A stretch of 50,374 nt of DNA from Bacteroidales bacterium (lineage in GTDB: Bacteria > Bacteroidota > Bacteroidia > Bacteroidales > F082): the NCBI GenBank assembly GCA_027022105.1, contig JALVZH010000361.1, positions 1-50,374 on the forward strand, given 5' to 3'. A program made the position numbers and the translations under genes. Numbering within the stretch: position 1 is the stretch's first letter; each line of letters begins with the position of its first letter. Below are positions 44,151-50,374 of this stretch, one piece after another. The notes beneath the pieces are model-generated. The model saw only the letters and a list, made by a program, of their open reading frames with translations, made no database searches and was not told where the DNA came from.

Positions 44151-44531
44151 ATGAAAAAAAGAACAATTATTACCGTATTAACATTTGCATTATTTGCTGC
44201 TATTCTTGTAATGCAATCTTGCAAAAAAGAAGATAAAAATCAGTTACCTGCTTGTAAAATCACCACTCCTTCCGACGGACAACAATTTGCTGTGGGCGAT
44301 ACCGTAAAAATAGTAGTGGAGGCATCCGATAATGACGGAACCGTTGCAAAAGTAGATTGCTATGTAAACGGTCAACAAGCAGCTTCGGCTACCAATGCTC
44401 CGTATATTTTTCTTTGGAATACCGAAAATGTTCAAACGGGTGACTATAATCTGAAAGCAACAGCTACCGACGACAAAGGCGGCACGGCATCAGATGATAT
44501 TTCGATAACACTTGGTTCCGCAAAAAAGTGA
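44151..44531 (+). CDS. Small Ig-like lipoprotein
   Basis: 126 residues. Signal MKKRTIITVLTFALFAAILV with lipobox MQSC (Cys24). One Ig-like domain: CKITTPSDGQQFAVGDTVKI, ATDDKGGTASDDISITLG. The domain is related in sequence to the Ig module of the 832-residue lipoprotein at 38640. Function unknown, presumed surface adhesion or binding. A TATCTTTA near-match to the -7 element is at 44118. Confidence 0.85.
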   Translation: MKKRTIITVLTFALFAAILVMQSCKKEDKNQLPACKITTPSDGQQFAVGDTVKIVVEASDNDGTVAKVDCYVNGQQAASATNAPYIFLWNTENVQTGDYNLKATATDDKGGTASDDISITLGSAKK

Positions 44532-44550
44532 AAATACGGTGAGGATCAGA

Positions 44551-44730
44551 TTACCGGTATCCTTTTACCCATTTTCCCGTTTGAACCGGAATATTTTCTT
44601 TTGACATTATTTCATAAAAATATACTCCGTCGGGAAGTGTTGCGGTGTTAATACCGGTTTTTCCACTGTTCAACTTTTCTGTTATGACTTTGTTTCCGTT
44701 CAGGCTAAATAACATTTCCCCTCGTTTTCC
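44551..44730 (-). pseudogene. Orphan T9SS type A sorting-domain fragment
   Basis: A minus-strand frame from about 44730 to the TAA at 44551-44553 reads [20 protein letters not shown], then INTATLPDGVYFYEI and QTGKWVKGYR. This is the C-terminal end of a T9SS type A sorting domain. An in-frame TAG lies just before it at about 44731-44733, and nothing recognisable precedes it. It is probably the remnant of a deleted secreted protein. Confidence 0.65.
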
Positions 44731-44793
44731 AAACTACTTCCTTTAACTTTACTATTTTCGCAGCCTGAATTTTTTTTTAAAACGTTAAAGCAG

Positions 44794-46551
44794 ATGTTAC
44801 GGACACACACTTGCGGCGAACTCCGCCTTTCGGATGTAAACAAAACGGTAATTTTAAGCGGATGGGTACAGCGTATTCGCGACAAAGGAGGTTTGATATG
44901 GATTGACCTGCGCGACCGCTACGGCATAACGCAGTTGTTGCTCGAAGAGGGACGAACCGGTGCCCAACTCATAGAAAATGCCAGAAAACTGGGACGTGAA
45001 TATGTAATAAAAGTTACCGGAAAGGTGATTGAACGGGTATCGAAAAACCCCAAAATGGATACCGGAGACATTGAAATAGATATGGAATCCATTGAAGTGT
45101 TGAATGAGTCCAAAATTCCTCCTTTCACCATTGAGGATGATACCGACGGCGGCGAAGAGTTGCGCATGAAATACCGTTATCTCGATTTGAGAAGAAACCC
45201 GTTGAAAAACAATCTGTTATTGCGCCACAAACTTTCGCTGGAAACCCGAAAATACTTAGACAGCCAGAATTTTGTGGAGGTGGAAACACCTTACCTCATT
45301 AAATCCACACCCGAGGGTGCCCGCGATTTTGTGGTTCCTTCGCGTATGAATCCGGGAGAATTTTATGCGCTGCCGCAATCGCCGCAAACCTTTAAGCAAC
45401 TCCTGATGGTTGCCGGTTACGACCGTTATTATCAGTTGGTGAAATGTTTCCGTGACGAAGACCTGCGTGCCGACCGTCAGCCCGAGTTTACACAGATAGA
45501 CTGCGAAATGTCGTTTGTGGAACAGGAAGATGTTCTGAATACTTTTGAGGGACTTATTAAATACCTTTTTAAAGAGATTAAAGGTATTGAAATAGAAGAC
45601 CTGCCCCGTATGAGCTTTGACGAAGCCATGCAAAAATACGGTTCCGACAAACCGGATATCCGTTTCGGGATGGAATTTACGGAACTGAATGATGTGGCTC
45701 AAAACAAAGGCTTTCGGGTTTTTGACGATGCAGAGCTGGTGGTGGGAATCAATGCCCCCGGATGTGCCGGCTATACCCGCAAGCAATTGGATAAACTGAC
45801 CGATTTTGTAAAACGGCCTCAGGTAGGTGCCAAAGGGCTTGTTTATGTAAAATATAATGAGGACGGTAGTTTCAAATCTTCGGTTGATAAGTTTTTTAAC
45901 GCGGATGATTTGAAAAACTGGGCCGATAAGTTCGGTGCCCGGCCGGGAGACCTGATGCTGGTACTTTCGGGAGAGAAAGACAGTGTAAGAAAACAGTTGA
46001 ATGAATTGCGCCTTGAGATGGGCGAAAGGCTGGGGCTTCGCAATCCGTCCGATTACAAACCGCTTTGGGTTGTGGACTTTCCGCTGCTGGAGTGGGATGA
46101 AGAGACCCGGCGGTATCATGCCATGCACCATCCGTTTACTTCGCCCAAACCTGAGGATACCGGTCGTCTCGAATCGGACCCGGGGAGTGTTCGTGCCAAT
46201 GCTTACGACTTGGTAATCAACGGTGTTGAGATTGGCGGAGGTTCTATCCGTATCCACGACCGTGAATTGCAAAAGCAGATGTTCAAAGCCCTCGGTTTTA
46301 CCGAAGAGGAGGCTCAGAACCAGTTCGGATTTTTGATGAATGCCTTTGAGTACGGTGCTCCGCCCCATGGCGGTATCGCCCTTGGTTTTGACCGTCTGGC
46401 TGCACTTTTTGCAGGGCAGGATTCCATTCGCGATTTCATTGCATTTCCCAAAAACAACAACGGACGGGATGTAATGATTGATTCCCCTTCGGAAATATCA
46501 AAAGAACAACTTGATGAGTTGGGCTTAAAGGTAGTGCCCGTGAAGAAATAG
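44794..46551 (+). CDS. aspS: Aspartyl-tRNA synthetase
   Basis: 585 residues, cytosolic class II synthetase that charges tRNA-Asp. OB-fold anticodon-binding domain 1-110 ([37 protein letters not shown]). Class II motif 1 around [20 protein letters not shown]. Motif 2 [21 protein letters not shown] with the RxE arginine. A bacterial GAD insertion in the middle. Motif 3 [18 protein letters not shown]. Length is standard for the bacterial enzyme. Start ATG 44794 with a weak promoter (TATTTTCG at 44753). Convergent with nhaA, 32 bases apart. Confidence 0.97.
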   Translation: MLRTHTCGELRLSDVNKTVILSGWVQRIRDKGGLIWIDLRDRYGITQLLLEEGRTGAQLIENARKLGREYVIKVTGKVIERVSKNPKMDTGDIEIDMESIEVLNESKIPPFTIEDDTDGGEELRMKYRYLDLRRNPLKNNLLLRHKLSLETRKYLDSQNFVEVETPYLIKSTPEGARDFVVPSRMNPGEFYALPQSPQTFKQLLMVAGYDRYYQLVKCFRDEDLRADRQPEFTQIDCEMSFVEQEDVLNTFEGLIKYLFKEIKGIEIEDLPRMSFDEAMQKYGSDKPDIRFGMEFTELNDVAQNKGFRVFDDAELVVGINAPGCAGYTRKQLDKLTDFVKRPQVGAKGLVYVKYNEDGSFKSSVDKFFNADDLKNWADKFGARPGDLMLVLSGEKDSVRKQLNELRLEMGERLGLRNPSDYKPLWVVDFPLLEWDEETRRYHAMHHPFTSPKPEDTGRLESDPGSVRANAYDLVINGVEIGGGSIRIHDRELQKQMFKALGFTEEEAQNQFGFLMNAFEYGAPPHGGIALGFDRLAALFAGQDSIRDFIAFPKNNNGRDVMIDSPSEISKEQLDELGLKVVPVKK

Positions 46552-46583
46552 GTGGCCCGTAACCAGGCATTTATTTTCTGTTT

Positions 46584-47894
46584 TTATTTTTTGGTGACCC
46601 CTGCAATCCATACCATACCCACAACGGCAGCAATAAGTGAGGCCGTCATAATGCCCACTTTGGCAACCTGAATGACAAAGGGGTCGGAGAAAGCAAGTTC
46701 GGAAATAAAGATGGACATGGTGAAGCCGATTCCGGCCAGCATTCCGGCGCCGTAAATCTGTTTCCAGGTAACTCCTTCGGGCAGGTCGGCCCACTTAAAA
46801 CGGGCCACAAGACGCGACATTAATGATATCCCTGCAAATTTACCCAAAAGAAGTCCTGCAATAATACCCAGTGAAACAGGGTGTATAATCAGTCGGAACA
46901 AATTTCCCTCAATATGTACTCCCGCATTGGCCAAGGCAAACAGAGGCAGTATGAAATAAGCATTTACCGGATGTAAGGCGTGTTCCAGTTTTTGAAGCGG
47001 GGTATGTGCTTTTTCGTTCAGAGTCTCTATTTCGTCGAGAATATGAGCCTGCTGTGAGGTGAGCAGGCGGTTTTCGTTAGGCGCCGACTCTTTAAACTTT
47101 CCGGTCAATAGTTTTAACTTAGTAATGTATTTTTTCTCATCAATCTTTGTGCGGGCGGGGATGGTGAGGGCCAGCAAAACTCCTGCTATGGTGGCATGCA
47201 CCCCCGAAAACATAAACGACGTCCAAACACCGATTAACCCTGTCAAAGCATAAAACAGTGTACGGCGTACTCCGGCATAATTGGCCCCGAGCAATATTGC
47301 AAGAAAAACGGCGGCAGTAATTAACTCATTGTAATTAATCGATTCTGTATAAAATATTGCAATGACCAGTACGGCACCAAGGTCGTCGGCAATGGCAAGT
47401 GCCGTTAGAAAAATTTTCAGATTTAACGGTACCCTTTTCCCCAGCATGGCCAGCAGACCCAATGCAAAAGCAATGTCGGTGGCCATAGGTATTCCCCATC
47501 CTTTGGCAAATTCGGGATGAGACCAAAGCATAACGGTATAAAACAGAGCGGGAACAATCATGCCTCCCAATGCGGCCATTACAGGCATAATGGCCTTTTT
47601 TACGGAGGACAGTTCTCCTCCGATAACTTCCCGTTTTATTTCAAGCCCCACGGTAAAAAAGAACACCGCCATCAACCCGTCGTTTATCCAATGATGCAGC
47701 GAGTAGTCCATCTTAAAACTACCCCAGTGCAAGCCCGCTTTCAGTTTGTGCCACAAGTGATGATATTGCGGATAAGCAGCGGAGTTGGCCCAGATAAGTG
47801 CTGCGATGGTTGCCGCAATAAGCACAAGTCCCCCAAGCGTTTCCTCATTAATGTATTTTCTTATTCCAAATGTTTTTACAGGTTGTTCTTTCAT
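46584..47894 (-). CDS. nhaA: Na+/H+ antiporter NhaA
   Basis: 436 residues with about 12 membrane segments. The ion-binding aspartate pair D170/D171 sits in LTALAIADDLGAVLVIAIFY (E. coli D163/D164). MATDIAFALG includes D140, the E. coli D133 position, and ending motifs GFTMSIFISELAF match. It extrudes sodium in exchange for protons for pH and salt homeostasis. A hydrophilic loop insertion (ITKLKLLTGKFKESAPNENR) is common in Bacteroidota NhaA. Promoter TATTTTTG at 47911-47918. No ion riboswitch is evident. Confidence 0.95.
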   Translation of the reverse strand: MKEQPVKTFGIRKYINEETLGGLVLIAATIAALIWANSAAYPQYHHLWHKLKAGLHWGSFKMDYSLHHWINDGLMAVFFFTVGLEIKREVIGGELSSVKKAIMPVMAALGGMIVPALFYTVMLWSHPEFAKGWGIPMATDIAFALGLLAMLGKRVPLNLKIFLTALAIADDLGAVLVIAIFYTESINYNELITAAVFLAILLGANYAGVRRTLFYALTGLIGVWTSFMFSGVHATIAGVLLALTIPARTKIDEKKYITKLKLLTGKFKESAPNENRLLTSQQAHILDEIETLNEKAHTPLQKLEHALHPVNAYFILPLFALANAGVHIEGNLFRLIIHPVSLGIIAGLLLGKFAGISLMSRLVARFKWADLPEGVTWKQIYGAGMLAGIGFTMSIFISELAFSDPFVIQVAKVGIMTASLIAAVVGMVWIAGVTKK

Positions 47895-47910
47895 TACAAT
47901 TACTTTGAAG

Positions 47911-47918
47911 CAAAAATA
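47911..47918 (-). promoter_or_regulatory. -7 promoter element of nhaA
   Basis: TATTTTTG on the minus strand, 16 bases upstream of ATG 47894. Confidence 0.6.
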
Positions 47919-47974
47919 ATAATATTATTATTTCGTTTTCTGATTAATTCTTCTGACATACAACTCATTGGCAT

Positions 47975-47982
47975 TAATTTTG
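47975..47982 (+). promoter_or_regulatory. -7 promoter element of the cbpA-cbpM operon
   Basis: TAATTTTG, 44 bases before ATG 48027; divergent from the nhaA promoter. Confidence 0.55.
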
Positions 47983-48026
47983 TTCTTAACCCGCCCAAAG
48001 TTTGAAAATGAGAGAAAGGAAAATAT

Positions 48027-48944
48027 ATGGAATATAAAGATTATTATAAAATATTGGGGGTCAGCAAGAATGCAACGGCGGATGAGATAAAAAAGGCCTA
48101 CCGGAAACTGGCAAGAAAATATCATCCGGATGTAAACCCCAATGACAAAGAGGCAGAAAGAAGATTTAAAGACATAAATGAGGCCAACGAGGTATTGAGC
48201 GACCCCAAGAAACGGGAGAAATACGATAAATACGGTGCCGACTGGTCGAAAGTATCGGACGAGCAACATGAGGCATGGAGCAAAGCAGGCGGTCCCGGAG
48301 GTTTCGGACAACAGTTTTATTCTTCGGGTTCCGGCGATTTTGATATGGGCGATTTCTCGGAGTTTTTCCGCTCCATGTTCGGTGGCGGATTTTCGGGAGC
48401 AACGGGTGGTTACAGCCGTAGCCGCTCCATGAAAGGTCAGGATTACCAGGCCGAGATGCACCTGCCGCTCCGTACCGTTTACACCGATTCGAAACATATT
48501 CTCACGGTAAACGGCAAAAAAATCAGAATTACCATTCCGGCAGGCATAAAAGACGGCCAGGTCATCAAACTGGCCGGTAAAGGAGCTCCCGGTATCGGTG
48601 GCGGACCCGCAGGTGACCTTTACATCACCGTTTTGGTGGATCCCGACCCGCAATACCGGCGCCAAGGAAACGATTTATATACCACCCATACCATTGATCT
48701 TTACACTGCGGTTTTGGGTGGCGAAACCATTATCGATACCCTCGGTGGTAAAATCAAAATGAAAATAAAACCGGGAACACAAAATGGTACTACACTCAGA
48801 ATAAAAGGAAAAGGTTTTCCGGTGTATAAAAAACCCGGACATTTTGGCGACCTGTATGTCAAAATTAATGTAAAACTTCCCGAACACCTCACACATGAGG
48901 AAAAAGAACTGTTTAAAAAACTTGCCGAATTAAGGAAAAAATAA
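48027..48944 (+). CDS. CbpA-like DnaJ co-chaperone
   Basis: 305 residues. J-domain 4-70 with H33-P34-D35 in [10 protein letters not shown], which stimulates Hsp70 (DnaK) ATPase. A Gly/Phe-rich stretch ([19 protein letters not shown]) follows, then two C-terminal substrate-binding beta-domains ([20 protein letters not shown]). The zinc-finger of canonical DnaJ is absent, so the protein is of the CbpA class. Good Shine-Dalgarno GAGAAAGGAAA. It is followed 12 bases later by its presumed modulator gene. Confidence 0.92.
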   Translation: MEYKDYYKILGVSKNATADEIKKAYRKLARKYHPDVNPNDKEAERRFKDINEANEVLSDPKKREKYDKYGADWSKVSDEQHEAWSKAGGPGGFGQQFYSSGSGDFDMGDFSEFFRSMFGGGFSGATGGYSRSRSMKGQDYQAEMHLPLRTVYTDSKHILTVNGKKIRITIPAGIKDGQVIKLAGKGAPGIGGGPAGDLYITVLVDPDPQYRRQGNDLYTTHTIDLYTAVLGGETIIDTLGGKIKMKIKPGTQNGTTLRIKGKGFPVYKKPGHFGDLYVKINVKLPEHLTHEEKELFKKLAELRKK

Positions 48945-48956
48945 GGAGATCGAAAA

Positions 48957-49286
48957 ATGGAAAAATATATAGCATTAAAAAAACTGGCTGAATTTCATCA
49001 TATAAAAGAGGCGTTTTTAAATGAATTGGCAGAGGATGGAATCATTGAGATTCACATTGTTGACAGTGAGCCCTGTGCCGTTTCCGAAGACCTGGCAAAA
49101 TTTGAAAGAGCCATAAGGCTCTATCGCGACCTCGGTGTAAATAAGGAGGGAATAGAGATAATAATGGATATGCGCGAAAAAATGGAAATGATGCAACGGG
49201 AGCTGAACAGGCTGAAAAGAGAGTTGCAGAAGTATGAGGATTTCATGCGCCGCTCATATCCCGGCGACTTTCTTGATATTGACTAA
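48957..49286 (+). CDS. CbpM-like chaperone modulator, MerR-like
   Basis: 109 residues. A winged-helix-like N-terminus (IALKKLAEFHHIKEAFLNEL), LAKFERAIRLYRDLGVNKEG, and a C-terminal coiled coil (MREKMEMMQRELNRLKRELQ). This is the CbpM family, which binds the CbpA J-domain and restrains its activity. Strong AAGGAG Shine-Dalgarno. Same operon as the CbpA-like gene. The C-terminal tail YPGDFLDID is acidic. Confidence 0.87.
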   Translation: MEKYIALKKLAEFHHIKEAFLNELAEDGIIEIHIVDSEPCAVSEDLAKFERAIRLYRDLGVNKEGIEIIMDMREKMEMMQRELNRLKRELQKYEDFMRRSYPGDFLDID

Positions 49287-49334
49287 AAGCAGTTTATTTT
49301 ATTCCACATTCAGATTGATTTTTGTTTTTCTGTT

Positions 49335-49425
49335 TTTTTGGGCGGCCGGGTTTACAGTTGCATGCCGGCAGGCATCGCAATCTGCGGGCTTGCAGTTGCA
49401 TGCTGCCAGACATCGCAATCTGCTG
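49335..49425. repeat. Dispersed repeat, inverted copy of 31938-32008
   Basis: Contains GGGCGGCCGGGTTTACAGTT and GCATGCCGGCAGGCATCGCA, matching 31938-32008 in the opposite orientation. Confidence 0.65.
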
Positions 49426-49599
49426 TCCGCTTCCATCCCTGCCGCAACTACTCATAAACCTGACGGATTGAACGCTGATTTGTGCGTAAGGCCTCCGTCA
49501 GGTTGAGAATACACTTCATCGGTTTTGTCATGTTCAGAGCCATCGAAAGGAAGGTCAGGCGGGGCGGAATGGTAACAGAACCTAATGCTTGTTCTTCTC

Positions 49600-49955
49600 A
49601 ACCTGTCGGGGCCCTGCGCGCATGGCTACGTTCAACCCGACAGGTTTACGTCTTATTCCTCTTCCTCGTCCCAATTCCACTCAGCCTCAGGCGGAGTGGA
49701 AATCTTCTGCTTGTACCATCCAACTCACACCACCAACCCCTCATAATTCAGACCCGCCTTAGGCGGGGAAGAATCTGCCCTCGTGCTTCTTTTCCAATTT
49801 GCAATACAGTACTGATATCATTTCGGGGATTCATCAGAGTCCGCCTCAGGCGGAGCCATCTGAATTATAGGGAGTAGTGTTTTCCCCACCCCCTTGCTAA
49901 TTGAGCGTTGAATATTGCTTATTGCTCATTTCCAATTCGTTCTCCAATCAACAGT
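49600..49955 (+). repeat. Dispersed intergenic repeat, family R2, copy 3
   Basis: Homologous to 6109-6411 and 12505-12760: CGTCCCAATTCCACTCAGCC at the left, CATAATTCAGACCCGCCTTA in the middle, GATATCATTTCGGGGATTCA further right, and GAGCGTTGAATATTGCT at the end. No gene is visible between 49287 and 49988. Confidence 0.75.
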
Positions 49956-49988
49956 TTTTCACAAAAGAATGAAGAAATATCCTGTAAT

Positions 49989-50374
49989 TTACAACTTAAC
50001 CATCCTACGCATAAAGTTCTGTTTTCCCGATATAACCTTAACAAAATAGAGCCCTTTGGGCAGTGCCGAAACATCAAGGGTAACTTTGCTTTGAGACGAA
50101 GAAAGTCTCTTTACTGTTCTGCCCTGCAAATCGGTAATTTCAATGCTATTTTCGCCTGTAAATATATGGTTGAAAAACAGCGAAACATGTTCTTTAGCCG
50201 GATTGGGACCCAAAGTAAAGAAAAGCCGGTTGCCTGTTTCTTCAACGGTTCCCAGAATGGTATCCACCTCATCCAGTGTCCAGTTATCCGGATCCACTTC
50301 CATATCCACAACGGTTTTTGTTACCGGTACTTCAAAAGTATTCAGGTTATCGGTCTGCCTCAACTGAACCACCG
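49989..50374 (-). CDS. T9SS-sorted secreted protein, C-terminal part (possible M1 peptidase)
   Basis: Minus-strand frame that continues past the right edge; 128 codons are visible. It ends with a type A T9SS sorting domain of about 75 residues (LGPNPAKEHVSLFF, NSIEITDLQGRTVKRL, LDVSALPKGLYFVKVISG, RMVKL). The part before it (TFEVPVTKTVVDMEVDPDNW) resembles the end of Bacteroidota M1-family metallopeptidases, but too little is visible to be sure. The sorting domain predicts export through the type IX system and attachment to or release from the cell surface. Confidence 0.75.
   Translation of the reverse strand, partial: VVQLRQTDNLNTFEVPVTKTVVDMEVDPDNWTLDEVDTILGTVEETGNRLFFTLGPNPAKEHVSLFFNHIFTGENSIEITDLQGRTVKRLSSSQSKVTLDVSALPKGLYFVKVISGKQNFMRRMVKL

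Noticed and set aside
45256-46368. 370-residue frame antisense to aspS
   Set aside because: It lies within the well-supported aspS on the opposite strand, has no recognisable domain or start signals, and is a codon-bias shadow.

Overview
This window is a chromosomal segment from a Bacteroidota bacterium, most likely class Bacteroidia. The evidence is the protein families (GldA/GldF/GldG, T9SS C-terminal sorting domains, Omp28 and DUF6029 families, LytS/LytTR signalling, many Cys-anchored lipoproteins) and at least 16 good matches to the Bacteroidota -7 promoter element TAnnTTTG just upstream of genes. Genus and species cannot be read from the sequence alone. Most genes lie on the minus strand, and many are separated by palindromic or dispersed intergenic repeats.

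Layout. 1-12450 holds housekeeping and envelope genes: a PHP-type histidinol-phosphatase (cut by the left edge) overlapping transaldolase, a YitT membrane protein, a PpiD-like periplasmic foldase, a SirB1-like protein, an LysM glucosaminidase + HD hydrolase pair, a DUF3109/radical-SAM divergent pair, an SBF-type transporter and an NAD-dependent epimerase. 12784-17008 is the gldA-gldF-gldG-DUF4340 ABC-transporter operon with a clear terminator.

17406-24943 is a complete type II-C CRISPR-Cas locus: an array of 30 identical 36-bp repeats with 29 spacers, cas2, cas1, a 1353-residue Cas9 with all catalytic residues, and a divergent tracrRNA carrying its own promoter and terminator. The array and cas genes read leftward and the tracrRNA reads rightward. 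Five spacers in the array share an ACTGAAC-containing low-complexity motif, pointing to repeated sampling of one repetitive target.

25552-33487 holds a DUF4143 ATPase with a premature stop near its C-terminus and a palindromic upstream region, an Omp28/DUF6029/TlpA envelope cluster, a ManA-type isomerase, a GNAT acetyltransferase and a membrane-anchored coiled-coil protein. 33578-36900 encodes a LytTR response regulator and a LytS-type kinase whose extracytoplasmic sensor looks like an FG-GAP/VCBS beta-propeller. 36901-38639 is non-coding and holds five roughly 227-bp tandem copies of a structured repeat.

38640-44531 is a run of secreted lipoproteins (YCF48-like, PQQ-like propeller, PKD, Ig-like) interrupted by a tRNA-Ala(GGC). 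44551-44730 is an orphan T9SS sorting-domain fragment. 44794-49286 holds aspS, nhaA (convergent) and a cbpA-cbpM co-chaperone operon. The right edge cuts a T9SS-sorted protein, perhaps an M1-type peptidase.

The most distinctive non-coding signals are four intergenic palindromes whose arms differ between copies but stay mutually complementary, the tandem two-hairpin repeat, and the CRISPR spacers that converge on one target.
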